The notes under the pieces are model-generated. The model made no database searches. It worked only from the letters and a program-made list of their open reading frames with translations, and had not been told where the DNA came from. The position numbers were made by a program, and so were the translations under genes. This document shows positions 52,614 to 62,397 of a stretch of DNA of 64,000 nt, in pieces. The DNA is from Pirellulales bacterium (lineage in GTDB: Bacteria > Planctomycetota > Planctomycetia > Pirellulales > JAEUIK01), in NCBI GenBank assembly GCA_019694455.1, contig JAIBBY010000002.1, forward strand, positions 62,001 to 126,000, read 5' to 3'. Within the stretch, counting starts at the first letter, position 1; each line of letters starts with the position of its first letter.

Positions 52614-54431
52614 TTAACGGATGAGCCGCATGTCCCCAAAATTGGGATAGAACGGAATGCGGATCGTCTTGCCGCGCAAATGGAGCGGGATGTTGTAGGC
52701 GGTTTCCCAGGCGTGCGGCCAATAGACGTAAAAGGCCTTGCCAATGATCAAATCGCGGTTGACAAAGTGTTCGCCCGGCCAGAAGCGGCTGTCGCCGCTA
52801 TTGGGGCTGTTGTCGCCGAGCGCCAAGAACTGTTCTTCCGCCAGATCGAAATCGACACGGGCCAGCCGATTGTAAACGTCCCACCGCTCGGGGCTGGAAT
52901 GAAACTCGGCCAACTCATGCGGCTCCAACTCAAAGATATAAGGATCTTGCTGAAAGTCGGTGAATAGCCGACTGGTGGTGGCGACGTAATAGATGTCGCG
53001 ATCGACGCGCAACTGCTCGACAGCGACCTTGGCGCCTTGAACGCGAATTTGCGCGGGGGTCAGGTCGGCCTCAGTGGGGCGATGGTTGCCTAGCTCGGGA
53101 TAGGTGGTGGGGGCGTTGAACTCCACCACGTCGCCATTGACCCAGAGGTGCAATTGATCGTCGACATTGGCGAAGCGCAGGTCGTACACGCCGGCGCCCT
53201 GGAGCGCGGTGTTGGCGGTGGGCTGGAAGTCATCCAGTCCAGAGATGGAAAGCGTGGCCTTGCCGGTGGCCAGGTCGATGCGGGCTTGCATTTCGCGCCC
53301 GCCTTCGATGAGCACCAGCGCGATTTGCCCCTTGTCTGACTGCACGTCGAAGCGGCCAGCCAGCGAAAGATCGCCCACCCAATGCAGGCCCAGCGAGCGC
53401 GGCTCGGGCTCGCCGGCGGCGGCCTGATCGGCGGCCGTGTTGTAAGCGCAAAAATCGGTGATGAGTTGCGGATCGACGACAAAATCGGCGGGGAGCTTGC
53501 CCTGGTTCAGGTAGCGCCAAGCCTCGGCGTCGGGGGGCAGATGGCGATAGCCGAGCACGGCCTGGCCGCCAGTGGCGTCGACCGCGAAGGCGCCGCCATC
53601 ATGGCCTTGCCATTGGGGCGCGGCGTCGGCGGCGACATTTTGCCAACGCTGGGGCCAACCCTTTTCGCGCAGTTCTGGCAGCGAGTAGCTTGTGTCGTAC
53701 ACCGGTTGCAGCGTGGCCAGCACCTTGTGCGCTGGTTTGCTCTGGATGGCGAACGCGCTCTTGCCGCGCGGGCTGGTGTAGATGTTGCCGCGATGGATGC
53801 GGACCTTTTCGTTCGGCAGGCCGACGATGCGCTTAATGTAGTTGATGTTCGCGCCGAGCGGATACTTGAACACGGCCACGTCCCAGCGCTCGGGATCGTT
53901 GACCACATACGGCGCTTTGCTGACCCAGATACGGTCGCCGCTATACGAATAGGGATGCTCCGCCGGCAGCGCTCCGGATGGCTCTTGATGCGGATCGACC
54001 CAACAGGTGTAACGGCAATTGGGGCAGGTGGTGGTTTGGGCATAGATCGGCTTGCCCACCAGGTTGCGCAGCCGGACGCCGTTTTCGCCGGGACGGAGGT
54101 ATTGCTGCAGCATGTACTGATCGAAGTGGCGAGGGCGGCCAAAATCGTCGACCTCGAAGCTGACCCCGGCCTCGTAGGGAAAGCCGCATTTGGGACACTC
54201 CACGTCCTTGTTGCGGCCCATCAACGTGGGGCCCATCGAACCGGTGGGTATCTCGAACGCCTCGGCCTCGAAGGTGCGGAACAGGAACGCCAGGATCAGC
54301 GCGATGATGATCGACTCGATGGTCTCGCGCGTGCCGTCGGGCTTGGGCGCCGTGTTTGCGTCCGCCGCGGCGGCGCCGCTGGCTGGCGACTCGTTCTTGC
54401 GTCGCTTGGCGGGGTTCTTTTTGTCGCTCAT
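52614..54431 (-). CDS. lepB: signal peptidase I with zinc-ribbon and concanavalin-like insertions
   Basis: A 605-residue SPase I, about twice the usual length. It has one N-terminal membrane helix (about 39-51), the serine motif IPTGSMGPTL with Ser65, the lysine motif YIKRIVGLP with Lys200 and the C-terminal GDNSPNSGDSRFW. The catalytic parts are split by extra material. First, a zinc-ribbon-like pair CPKC at 79-82 and CPNC at 136-139 lies between the Ser and Lys boxes. Second, a large insertion at about 340-500, with SLGLHWVGDLSLAGRFDVQS and FANVDDQLHLWVNGDVVEF, resembles a concanavalin/LamG fold. Catalytic function is expected. Planctomycete SPases are known to be large. Confidence 0.93.
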   Translation of the reverse strand: MSDKKNPAKRRKNESPASGAAAADANTAPKPDGTRETIESIIIALILAFLFRTFEAEAFEIPTGSMGPTLMGRNKDVECPKCGFPYEAGVSFEVDDFGRPRHFDQYMLQQYLRPGENGVRLRNLVGKPIYAQTTTCPNCRYTCWVDPHQEPSGALPAEHPYSYSGDRIWVSKAPYVVNDPERWDVAVFKYPLGANINYIKRIVGLPNEKVRIHRGNIYTSPRGKSAFAIQSKPAHKVLATLQPVYDTSYSLPELREKGWPQRWQNVAADAAPQWQGHDGGAFAVDATGGQAVLGYRHLPPDAEAWRYLNQGKLPADFVVDPQLITDFCAYNTAADQAAAGEPEPRSLGLHWVGDLSLAGRFDVQSDKGQIALVLIEGGREMQARIDLATGKATLSISGLDDFQPTANTALQGAGVYDLRFANVDDQLHLWVNGDVVEFNAPTTYPELGNHRPTEADLTPAQIRVQGAKVAVEQLRVDRDIYYVATTSRLFTDFQQDPYIFELEPHELAEFHSSPERWDVYNRLARVDFDLAEEQFLALGDNSPNSGDSRFWPGEHFVNRDLIIGKAFYVYWPHAWETAYNIPLHLRGKTIRIPFYPNFGDMRLIR

Positions 54432-54646
54432 CCGGCAGTTTGGGTTGAGAAAGAGGTGCGAAAGCGGGCGAGCTCGCCGCGTGCTGTTTTTTACCCGGCA
54501 TGGCTGCGCCGGACAACGGCCAAGCGCGCGCCGGCCCTGTGGGTAATTCGCCGCTCAGGGCGAAAGCTTGGCCATTTGCGCGCCCGCCGTCGGCGCGGCA
54601 ATTGCTATCATGGGGGCGGATTTCACACCATGGGAGACAATATCTA

Positions 54647-55306
54647 GTGCGCGCCGTGATCTTTGACCTCGATGGGACGCTGGTCGACACCGTGTATGGG
54701 CATGTGTTTGCGTGGATGCGGGCGTTCCACGACGCGCAAATGGACATCGATGGTTGGCGGATTCATCGCCGGATCGGCATGAGCGGCGGTCTCTTCGCGC
54801 GGGCGGTGGCGCGCGAGTTGGGCCGATCGTTGACCGACGCGCAGTTCGCGGAGTTGGAGCAATCGCACGCGCGATACTTCGCCGAGTTTCTGCCGTATCG
54901 CCAACCACTGCCGGGCGCGGTCGAATTGCTGGGCGCCTTGCGCGATAACGGCGTAATTTATGGCATCGCAACGAGCGGGCGGCGCCCCGACATCGACGAA
55001 TCGCTGCGCGTGCTGGGGATCGGCGACGACGTTGTGGTGGTGCAGCGCGGCGATGTGGCTCGGGCCAAGCCGGAGCCCGATCTGTTTTTGGCTTGCCAAG
55101 GCCGCCTGGGCGTGCCGCTGTCGGAATGCTATGTGGTGGGCGACGCCGTGTGGGATCTGTTGGCGGCGCGGCGGGCGGGCATCTTGTCGATTGGCCTTTT
55201 GAGCGGCGGCTATGGGCAAGACGAGTTGTTCCGCGCGGGGGCGTTTCGGGTGTTTCGCGACCCGGCCGATTTGGCGAGCAGCCTGCACGAATTGGGGCTG
55301 TGGTAG
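54647..55306 (+). CDS. HAD-family hydrolase (phosphatase)
   Basis: A 219-residue HAD hydrolase with the catalytic motif FDLDGTLVDT (Asp7, Asp9), a cap-domain region, the ATSGRRPDID motif II, ARAKPEPDLF motif III and GDAVWDLLAAR motif IV. It is close to phosphoglycolate phosphatase or beta-phosphoglucomutase-like proteins, but the substrate cannot be told. GTG is the start, with GGGAGA nine bases upstream, because no ATG matches the N-terminus. It is divergent from signal peptidase I. Confidence 0.92.
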   Translation: MRAVIFDLDGTLVDTVYGHVFAWMRAFHDAQMDIDGWRIHRRIGMSGGLFARAVARELGRSLTDAQFAELEQSHARYFAEFLPYRQPLPGAVELLGALRDNGVIYGIATSGRRPDIDESLRVLGIGDDVVVVQRGDVARAKPEPDLFLACQGRLGVPLSECYVVGDAVWDLLAARRAGILSIGLLSGGYGQDELFRAGAFRVFRDPADLASSLHELGLW

Positions 55307-55477
55307 CCAATTGGGGCGCCGAACATAGCGTTTGTGACGTTCGGCGCGGCGCCAGTGTGCGGAACCGCCACAGCGCTAAAAAATTTTCACCTTGCGATTT
55401 GCACGATCGTGACTGCGACCTAGTTTCGTAGTGGAGGGGCAAACAATCGCAAACACACTTACCCGGTCGGTAACGTC

Positions 55478-55918
55478 ATGAAGAAGCGTCGCGGATTCAC
55501 TCTGGTCGAGCTGGTTGTGGTGATCATGATCCTGGGAGTGCTGTCGGCGGTCGCCGTGCCGCGACTCTTCAGCACCACCAAAAGCGCGACGGACGGCGCG
55601 ATGCGACAAACGGTGTCGTCGCTACGCGGCGCAATCGAACGGTACGCCGCCGACCACAATGGGCAACTACCCGGCAGCGACGCCTCGGCCACCACGTTCA
55701 AGACCGACTTGGCGCCGTACTTGCGACCCGGTCAGCCGTTTCCCAAATGCTCGGTGGGCGCCAAGAACGCCGATATCCGCATCGAGACGGCGGGCACCGT
55801 TTTGACGGGCGACGCCTCGCCGACGCAGGGCTGGGCCTACGACAACAAGTCGGGACAATTCATTGTGAACTCGAGCGCGGTGTCGAACGACGGCACGACG
55901 CTGTATCACGACTTTTAA
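55478..55918 (+). CDS. type II secretion/type IV pilus pseudopilin
   Basis: A 146-residue prepilin-type protein. The N-terminus MKKRRGFTLVELVVVIMILG shows the cleavage site RG|FTLVE with Glu5 of the mature protein, followed by a hydrophobic helix. The globular part (LRGAIERYAADHNGQLPG, WAYDNKSGQFIVNSS) is like GspG/PulG or ComGC pseudopilins. A strong hairpin terminator follows. No gsp or pil cluster genes are adjacent, so the assembly apparatus lies elsewhere. A short inverted repeat TTACC/GGTAA lies just before the ATG and no good RBS is visible. Confidence 0.9.
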   Translation: MKKRRGFTLVELVVVIMILGVLSAVAVPRLFSTTKSATDGAMRQTVSSLRGAIERYAADHNGQLPGSDASATTFKTDLAPYLRPGQPFPKCSVGAKNADIRIETAGTVLTGDASPTQGWAYDNKSGQFIVNSSAVSNDGTTLYHDF

Positions 55919-55978
55919 TCCGGCCGCCCGGAGTTCCGGGCAGGTTGGACCCCTTGGGGCAGTGAAATCTTCGCAGTG

Positions 55979-56018
55979 GCGGCCGGGTTGCCAAAGCAAT
56001 CCGGCCGCTTGCGTTTTT
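55979..56018 (+). terminator. intrinsic terminator of the pseudopilin gene
   Basis: GCGGCCGGGTTGC pairs with GCAATCCGGCCGC across a four-base loop, 13 pairs with one G-T wobble. TTGCGTTTTT follows. The terminator is about 60 bases past the stop. Confidence 0.9.
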
Positions 56019-56078
56019 GGCGCCAGCCGGGCAAACAAGCTGTTCGCGGCCAGTTGCTAACGGTAAGCTATCGGCCGA

Positions 56079-57110
56079 GTGCGGGCAGTGGTCCCGCGCC
56101 GGCTGAATCTGCGAGGGCTCTTTGCCGTGACTGCCGCTTCGATCGCCGTGGTGTTTGGTTTGTTCCTGCTCCTGATCGGGGGAGTGATCCTGATCGTGGC
56201 GCTGATCTATGGGCCGATCTGGTTCCAGGCGTTCATGTCGAACGCGCGGGTGAGTTGGTGGAGCCTGATCGGCATGAGCATGCGGCAGGTCAACGCGCGG
56301 GTGATCGTGCAATCGAAGATCATGGCCATGCAGGCGGGCATCGGCAACGATCCGCACACGGGCATCACCACACGGCGGCTGGAGGCGCACTATCTGGCCG
56401 GCGGCAACGTGCCGCATGTGATTCGCGCTCTGATCGCCGCGCACCGGGCCGACATCGATTTGGATTTTGATCGCGCGGCCGCCATCGACCTGGCGGGGCG
56501 CGACGTGCTGGAGGCGGTGCAGACCAGCGTCAATCCCAAGGTAATCGACTGCCCCGACCCGCGCAAGAGCGACCGCAACACCTTGAGCGCCATCGCCAAG
56601 AATGGCGTGGAGTTGCGGGTGAGGACGCGGGTGACGGTGCGCACCAACATCGCCCAACTGATTGGCGGCGCCACCGAAGAGACGATCATCGCCCGCGTGG
56701 GCGAGGGGATCATCACGTCAATCGGTTCGGCGGCGAACCATTTGGAGGTGATGGAAAACCCCGATCGCATCTCCAAGGCGGTGCTTGCGCGCGGTCTCGA
56801 TGCGCAAACCGCGTTTGAAATTGTGTCGATCGACATCGCCGACATCGACGTGGGAGAGAACATTGGCGCGCGGCTGCAAGCCGACCAGGCCGAGGCCGAC
56901 ATGCGCGTTGCCCGCGCGCGGGCCGAGGGTCGCCGCGCCGAGGCAATCGCCTGCGAGCAGGAGAATCGCGCCACGGTGATTGAGAACCGGGCCCGCGTGG
57001 TGCTGGCCGAGTCGGAAGTGCCGAAGGCGATGGCCAACGCGTTCCGCAAAGGCAACCTGCATGTCGAGGCTTCGCGGCCCCCGGGGCCAGGGAACGGCAA
57101 ACCGGCTTAG
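56079..57110 (+). CDS. floA: flotillin-like protein FloA
   Basis: A 343-residue membrane-raft scaffold protein of the FloA/YqfA family. A hydrophobic hairpin lies at about 17-45, followed by [19 protein letters not shown] and [22 protein letters not shown]. The SPFH-type middle has [19 protein letters not shown] and [20 protein letters not shown], and the C-terminal coiled coil is [21 protein letters not shown]. The start is probably the GTG giving [11 protein letters not shown]. FloA organises membrane microdomains in Bacillus. Its usual partner NfeD is not coded beside it. A small membrane protein follows six bases after the stop. Confidence 0.92.
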   Translation: MRAVVPRRLNLRGLFAVTAASIAVVFGLFLLLIGGVILIVALIYGPIWFQAFMSNARVSWWSLIGMSMRQVNARVIVQSKIMAMQAGIGNDPHTGITTRRLEAHYLAGGNVPHVIRALIAAHRADIDLDFDRAAAIDLAGRDVLEAVQTSVNPKVIDCPDPRKSDRNTLSAIAKNGVELRVRTRVTVRTNIAQLIGGATEETIIARVGEGIITSIGSAANHLEVMENPDRISKAVLARGLDAQTAFEIVSIDIADIDVGENIGARLQADQAEADMRVARARAEGRRAEAIACEQENRATVIENRARVVLAESEVPKAMANAFRKGNLHVEASRPPGPGNGKPA

Positions 57111-57116
57111 CGCCCC

Positions 57117-57404
57117 TTGAACAGCACCAGCGAACCGCGGCGCGCACTGGATCGATGGTTATTGTGGTGCTGCGCCGCCGTGCTGCTTGTGGCTGGCGGC
57201 TTGTTTGCCTGGGCGACGTGGTGGCCGATACCGAGCGACGACCTGCGCCACTTGCCGGATGCAGAAGCAGTCGCCGCGCTCAGCCAGCGTGTGGTGGCGC
57301 GGCAGGGCGCACAGGCGTGGTCGCTCATGTTGGGGGCGGTGGCCTGTGGCTGCGCGGCCTTCGTCATCTTGCGTCGCTGGCGCCAGGAAACGCCCCCAGA
57401 ATGA
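57117..57404 (+). CDS. small two-helix membrane protein next to floA
   Basis: A 95-residue protein beginning at a TTG codon six bases after the floA stop. It has two hydrophobic helices, WLLWCCAAVLLVAGGLFAWA and LMLGAVACGCAAFVIL. There is no known domain. Translational coupling to floA is likely from the spacing. The lack of an ATG and small size leave some doubt; both helices and the coding-like composition support it. Confidence 0.6.
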   Translation: MNSTSEPRRALDRWLLWCCAAVLLVAGGLFAWATWWPIPSDDLRHLPDAEAVAALSQRVVARQGAQAWSLMLGAVACGCAAFVILRRWRQETPPE

Positions 57405-57413
57405 CGCCGCGCG

Positions 57414-60404
57414 CTATTTGACGCTCATCAAATAAGCGATCAGATCGGCCATGGCCTGGGGGGTAATGTCCTTTTCCAATCCCTCGGGCATGAGCGATTG
57501 CCCGGTGGCTTGGAGCGTTTCGATCTGCGAGCGGAGGACGGTGTCGCTTTGATTCTCGGCGCGGACCAGCGACAGGCTGTTGGCGGTTTCGCCGCGAATC
57601 ATGCCCGAGATGGTGCGGCCCTCGTCGGTGACGACCAGATAGGCGACGTATTGGGGATTCACTTCGCGATTGGGATCGATGACGTTGGTGAGGATCGATT
57701 CTGGCCCGCGATTTTGCATGGTGGCCAGATTGGGGCCCAGTTCGTGGCCCTGCCCATCGAGCTTGTGGCAACTGGCGCACGATTTGGCGAAGACCTGCTT
57801 GCCGCGCGCGGCGTCGCCGGCGAGCGTCAGCGCGGCGCGATATTGTTCCAGCATCTTGGCGCGGTCGGCCGGAGTATGAGCGGCCAGCAGTTTGGCGGCG
57901 CGCTCGCGAATGGCGCCGTCGGCGTGAGCCAGCAGAAACTTGGCGCGCGGGGCATCGAGGTCGCGCGGCGCCAGCCGGCCTTGCTCCAAGGCATCGAGCA
58001 CCTTGGGCAGGCGATCGGGTCGGGCAAAGAGGATTTCCAGCGCGCCGCCTCGGATTGCGGGCGGCAGCGACGACCAATTTTCGATGAGCGGATCGACGAC
58101 GTCGGCGCCCGCTAGCGTGGCAAGCTGCTGGAGCGCCGCCACTTGAATGAGCGTGTCTTCGCGCGGGGAAAGCAGCGCGACCAGCGGCGCCACGTCGTCT
58201 GCCGAGCTGGCCAGCCGCAGCGCGCGAACCGAAGCGGCGCGCTCGGCGACCGGTTGAGAGGGATCAAAAGCAACCTCGCGCGCGTCGGCGACGAGCTTTT
58301 CGATGCGCTGGGTGAGCTTGGTCGCGCCGGCTTCGGCCAACAGGTCGCCTAGCGTCTTGCCGGTGAGGCCATCGCTAAGCGCCAACAGCAGGTTTCCGGC
58401 GAGGCCAGGGTGCGAGTCGCAGAGCGATTCGATCTTGGCCAGCACGCGCGTCAATTCGGCCTGGTCCTTGCGGCGGGCGACCAGCCCGGCCAGATCGGCT
58501 AGCAGCGTTTGATTTTGTGGATTGGCGCAGAACTGGCTGTCGCCCCCCAGTTCGATGAGCAAGTCGCCGGCGCCTTCGGCCAGCGACGACTCGATGGCCA
58601 GCCGCATCCAACGGTCGGCGGCGTCGGAGCGGGCCAAGGCGGCAAGGGGAGCGCCGCGCGCCGGCAGCGGTAATTCGCCGAGCGTGAATGCCAGTTGGTA
58701 GCGCACGCGGGGATCGGGGTCGGCCGTCAGGGCGGCGAGTTTTTCAATCAGCTCGGTCGAGCGATCGACCTGTCGTTCCGCTAGCCGCACGGCGTGTTCG
58801 CGGACGCGCGGATGCGGATCGGCCAGCGCCGCTAGCACCGTTTCTGCACGGAGCGCGCCAAGCCCGGCCAGGGCGTAAAGCGCGTGCATCCGGGCTTGAG
58901 GAACCGCGGCCTGCAAGTCGGTGGCCAGTTTCTCCAGGGCCGGCACGGCGGCGCGATCTTGTCGCTCGTACAACAGTCGCGCGGCGGCCTCGCGCTGCCA
59001 GGCGTTTTCGTGCGCCAATAGCGCGACCAATTCGCCAGCGCTGGCGGTCGCTAGCTGCGGCAGCGGCGGTTGCCGATAGCCGTCTGGCACGACGCGGTAA
59101 ATGCGCCCCCGGTCGCGGCCGCTGGTGAGATCGAGATGCTTTTTGATGACGGGCGGCAAGCTATCGGGGTGTTCGATCACCTCGCGATAGACATCGGCGA
59201 TGTAGAGCGCGCCGTCGGGAGCATTGGCGAATTGCGCGGGGCGGAACCAAGTGTCGCGCGAGGCGACAAACTCGCGGCCGACATCGGCGCGGCGGGCCAC
59301 TAGCTCGATGCCGCGCTCCTCGATCTTTTTGCGATGCACGATATTGCTGCCCACGTCGCCGACGAAGGCATTGCCCCGATAATCGGCGGGAAAGGCGTTG
59401 CCGCGATAGATGGTGACGCCGGTGGCGCTGGTGAAGTAGCCGGCGGCGCGGCCGCCTCCTTCAACGGGTCCCGGCACGGCGCCGGCGACGCGCAACCGCG
59501 TGCGCACGAGTCGCCACGGCTCAACCGGGCTGATGCGAAAGACTTCTGCCTGGGGGCCGTCTTCGGCAATGCTCACCCGCGCGCCGGGCGCCGCCAGCCA
59601 GGGATTGCGCGCGATGTAGCGGTCTTCGAACATCACCAGTTGAATATGATCGCTGTTGTGGCAGACGAACTTGCGCCCCCAATCGTCAAAGGTCATGCCG
59701 TGCTGCGCGCCGCCGCTCTCAGGCCGGATGTCGAGCGCGCGGGGATCGAAGGAAAAGTCGCGTCCGCTGAGCGAGATCGTCGGGCCGTCGCTGTCGGCGC
59801 GCCGAACGTCGGCGCCCGAGGAAGAGGTGGCCCCGTGAATGCGGTTGTCGAGCCCCCATTGGAAGCTGTTGACGAGACCTTGCACATTGTTGCGGGCAAA
59901 GCCGGTGAAGACCTTGCGGCGAGTTTCGGCATGGCCGTCGCCATCGGCGTCTTTGAGATACCAAATGTCGGGCGCCGCGGCGACGAACACTCCGCCGTCG
60001 TAACAGATGACCGCGGTGGGCCAGGAAAACTTTTCGGCGAAAGCCACGCTCTTTTCGAAGCGTCCATCGCCGTCGGCGTCTTCCAGCCGGCGGATCTCGC
60101 CGAGAAAATCTTTGGCCTGTTCCGAATAGTCGATCATCTCGACCACATAGAGCCGGCCCTGCTCGTCAAAGCTCATCGCCACCGGGTCGCGCAGCAAAGG
60201 TTCGGCGGCGACCTGTTCGATGCGAAAGCCAGGCTGCACGTCGAAGGTGGCCACGGCGTCGCGCGGCTCTACGGGGGGGATGCGCGGCAACTCGGCGGAG
60301 AAATCGGCGCTGGCGCTGGTGGCGGGCGGCGCCGTATCGGCTGCCCGAGACTGCGCGGTGCTGGGCGGGAGGAGCAAGAGGGCGAAGGCGAACAGCAAAC
60401 GCAT
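57414..60404 (-). CDS. PVC-type heme-binding protein (CxxCH, propeller and HEAT-like repeats)
   Basis: A 996-residue secreted protein with a signal peptide near RLLFAFALLLLPPSTAQS. Residues about 75-480 make a beta-propeller-like region (FDEQGRLYVVEMIDYSEQ, QHGMTFDDWGRKFVCHNSD, FANAPDGALYIADVYREV). A middle of about 370 residues has HEAT-like helical repeats (LVALLAHENAWQREAAARLL). The C-terminal domain is a class I cytochrome with CASCH at 876-880 and a likely axial Met in SLMPEG. This architecture is a hallmark of the PVC group. Possible redox enzyme of carbohydrate use; no partner gene is adjacent. Confidence 0.93.
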   Translation of the reverse strand: MRLLFAFALLLLPPSTAQSRAADTAPPATSASADFSAELPRIPPVEPRDAVATFDVQPGFRIEQVAAEPLLRDPVAMSFDEQGRLYVVEMIDYSEQAKDFLGEIRRLEDADGDGRFEKSVAFAEKFSWPTAVICYDGGVFVAAAPDIWYLKDADGDGHAETRRKVFTGFARNNVQGLVNSFQWGLDNRIHGATSSSGADVRRADSDGPTISLSGRDFSFDPRALDIRPESGGAQHGMTFDDWGRKFVCHNSDHIQLVMFEDRYIARNPWLAAPGARVSIAEDGPQAEVFRISPVEPWRLVRTRLRVAGAVPGPVEGGGRAAGYFTSATGVTIYRGNAFPADYRGNAFVGDVGSNIVHRKKIEERGIELVARRADVGREFVASRDTWFRPAQFANAPDGALYIADVYREVIEHPDSLPPVIKKHLDLTSGRDRGRIYRVVPDGYRQPPLPQLATASAGELVALLAHENAWQREAAARLLYERQDRAAVPALEKLATDLQAAVPQARMHALYALAGLGALRAETVLAALADPHPRVREHAVRLAERQVDRSTELIEKLAALTADPDPRVRYQLAFTLGELPLPARGAPLAALARSDAADRWMRLAIESSLAEGAGDLLIELGGDSQFCANPQNQTLLADLAGLVARRKDQAELTRVLAKIESLCDSHPGLAGNLLLALSDGLTGKTLGDLLAEAGATKLTQRIEKLVADAREVAFDPSQPVAERAASVRALRLASSADDVAPLVALLSPREDTLIQVAALQQLATLAGADVVDPLIENWSSLPPAIRGGALEILFARPDRLPKVLDALEQGRLAPRDLDAPRAKFLLAHADGAIRERAAKLLAAHTPADRAKMLEQYRAALTLAGDAARGKQVFAKSCASCHKLDGQGHELGPNLATMQNRGPESILTNVIDPNREVNPQYVAYLVVTDEGRTISGMIRGETANSLSLVRAENQSDTVLRSQIETLQATGQSLMPEGLEKDITPQAMADLIAYLMSVK

Positions 60405-60607
60405 TACGATTCTCGCGGGGTGGCGGGCGGGATGGGGAGGGCGGGAAATGTGATCGTAACTTGCCGCGCCGCGTCGCTCAAATGCGACCAGAAAATCGAG
60501 CGATCTGCGGTTGCTTGTGCGTGTGGCCGCGCCTGCTACCATAAGTACGCTCCACGGTGGATGCAGGCGCGCCAGGCAAGCGCCGCGATCTCAGGGAGGA
60601 TAACGCT

Positions 60608-61546
60608 TTGTCGCTTGCGCTCGATCGCGTTTACAACCAGGACTGCGTGGCCGGTTTGGCCGAGGTCGACGAGGCTTCGGTCGATCTGGTCTTTGCCGAT
60701 CCGCCGTTCAACATCGGATATGAGTACGACGTTTACAACGATCGGCTCGACGCCGACGAATACCTGAACTGGTGCCGTCAATGGCTCTCGCAGATTGAGC
60801 GCGTGCTTTCGCCGAGCGGATCGTTTTGGCTGGCGATTGGCGATGAGTACGCCGCCGAACTGAAGGTGATCACGCAGCGCGAGCTGAAATTAACCTGCCG
60901 AAGCTGGGTCATCTGGTACTACACGTTTGGCGTGAACTGCGTGAACAAATTCAATCGTTCGCACGCGCACCTGTTTCACTTTGTCAAAGACGTCAAAAAC
61001 TTCAAATTCAATTCCGACGCGATTCGCGTCCCCTCGGCCCGGCAACTCGTGTATGGCGACAGCCGCTCGAACCCCAAGGGTCGGCTGCCCGACGACACTT
61101 GGATCTTGCGGCCGCAAGACATGCCAGAGGGCTTTCAGCCGGACGAAGACACCTGGTTCTATTCGCGCGTGTGCGGCACATTCAAGGAGCGGGCCGGCTG
61201 GCATGGCTGCCAGATGCCCGAGCAACTCTTGGGGCGCATCATTCGCGTGTCGAGCGATGCGGGCAACGTGGTGCTCGACCCGTTCTCGGGCAGCGGCACC
61301 ACGTTGGCGGTTGCGAAGAAATTGGGGCGGCGGTTCTTGGGGTTTGAACTATCGAGCGACTACGCGGCGCGCGTGAACGAGCGCTTGAAAGAGATTCAAG
61401 CGGGCGATCCGCTGAACGGTCCCGAGAATCCGCTCACCAGTTCGCCCGACACCGCCAATGGGGTGCGGCTCGAAGATCGTCTGGCGGGGCGGCCGCTGCG
61501 GCGCGGTCGCAAGCGCGCCGGTGGACCGACGCTGCCGGGCATTTGA
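60608..61546 (+). CDS. beta-class DNA methyltransferase, orphan
   Basis: A 312-residue DNA methyltransferase. The catalytic motif [18 protein letters not shown] comes first (motif IV, DPPF), and the S-adenosylmethionine motif [20 protein letters not shown] is near the C-terminus, the beta-class order. The DPPF form is used by adenine-N6 enzymes and by cytosine-N4 enzymes of the same class, so the base is not certain. The sequence ends with a basic tail RRGRKRAGG. The TTG start has an AGGGAGGA site; a GTG further upstream is also in frame. There is no restriction gene beside it. It may act in cell-cycle or gene control, like CcrM. Confidence 0.9.
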   Translation: MSLALDRVYNQDCVAGLAEVDEASVDLVFADPPFNIGYEYDVYNDRLDADEYLNWCRQWLSQIERVLSPSGSFWLAIGDEYAAELKVITQRELKLTCRSWVIWYYTFGVNCVNKFNRSHAHLFHFVKDVKNFKFNSDAIRVPSARQLVYGDSRSNPKGRLPDDTWILRPQDMPEGFQPDEDTWFYSRVCGTFKERAGWHGCQMPEQLLGRIIRVSSDAGNVVLDPFSGSGTTLAVAKKLGRRFLGFELSSDYAARVNERLKEIQAGDPLNGPENPLTSSPDTANGVRLEDRLAGRPLRRGRKRAGGPTLPGI

Positions 61547-61569
61547 CCAGCAACCACGAGCGGCCTGCG

Positions 61570-62397
61570 ATGAAGTTCGCCATCTGCAACGAGACGTTTC
61601 AAGACTGGCCGTTCGACCGAGCCTTCGCATTCGCTCAGGCATGCGGATACACCGGCATCGAGATCGCGCCCTTCACCTTGGCGGCGGACGCCAGGCAGAT
61701 CACCGCTGACGAGCGCGCCAACGTGCGGCGACTGGCGGACCAGCACGAGTTGGACGTGATTGGCCTGCACTGGTTGCTGGCGAAGACCGAGGGGTTCCAC
61801 GTCACCAGCGCCGACGAGGCGGTGCGTCGGCGGACCAGCGACTATGTAGCGGAACTCGCGCGGTTGTGCCGCGATGTGGGAGGCCGCGTGTTGGTGTTTG
61901 GCTCGCCGCTGCAGCGCAACTTACCCGCGGGGGTCACTCACGAGCAAGGGATGGAGCACGCGGCCAGCGTGTTTGGCGCGGCGCTGGCGGTGATCGAGGA
62001 TTGCGACGTGGTGCTGGCGATCGAGCCGCTGGGGCCAGCGGAGGGGAACTTTTTGAACACGGCGGCGGCGGGGATCGAGCTGGTCGAGCGGATCGGCTCG
62101 CCGCACTGCCGGTTGCATTTGGACGTGAAGGCGATGTCGAGCGAGTCGACGCCGATACCGCAGATCATTCGCGCTAGCGCTCCGTATCTGGAGCACTTTC
62201 ACGCCAACGACGCCAACAAGCTGGGGCCGGGATTTGGCGAGATCGACTTTGTGCCGATTTTCGAAGCGCTCGGCGAGATCGACTATCGCGGTTGGGTGTC
62301 GGTCGAGGTGTTCGACTACACTCCCGGCGTCGAACGGCTGGCGAGCGAGAGCATCGACTACATGCAAGACTGCCTAGCGCGGCTGGCCGATCGCTAA
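61570..62397 (+). CDS. sugar phosphate isomerase/epimerase-like protein (TIM barrel)
   Basis: A 275-residue cytoplasmic protein with the AP-endonuclease-2 TIM-barrel fold of sugar isomerases. It shows MKFAICNETF at the start, GYTGIEIAPF, then VLAIEPLGPAEGNFLN, HLDVKAMSSE, LEHFHANDANKLGPG and the end motif RGWVSVEVFDYTPG. The conserved Glu, Asp and His positions for one metal are present. The real substrate is unknown. It follows the methyltransferase gene after 23 bases and converges with the sulfotransferase gene, sharing CTAA at the ends. The ATG is preferred over a nearby TTG. Confidence 0.88.
   Translation: MKFAICNETFQDWPFDRAFAFAQACGYTGIEIAPFTLAADARQITADERANVRRLADQHELDVIGLHWLLAKTEGFHVTSADEAVRRRTSDYVAELARLCRDVGGRVLVFGSPLQRNLPAGVTHEQGMEHAASVFGAALAVIEDCDVVLAIEPLGPAEGNFLNTAAAGIELVERIGSPHCRLHLDVKAMSSESTPIPQIIRASAPYLEHFHANDANKLGPGFGEIDFVPIFEALGEIDYRGWVSVEVFDYTPGVERLASESIDYMQDCLARLADR

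Noticed and set aside
55926-55941. First hairpin (GCCCGG-AGTT-CCGGGC) as pseudopilin terminator
   Set aside because: The stem is six pairs and has no T run; the larger hairpin 50 bases further on is the better terminator.
57117-57404. NfeD partner of FloA
   Set aside because: The protein has no NfeD OB-fold domain; it is only two membrane helices and a short loop.
60557-61546. Restriction-modification system
   Set aside because: The methyltransferase has no nuclease neighbour; the flanking genes are a heme-binding protein and a sugar isomerase-like gene.
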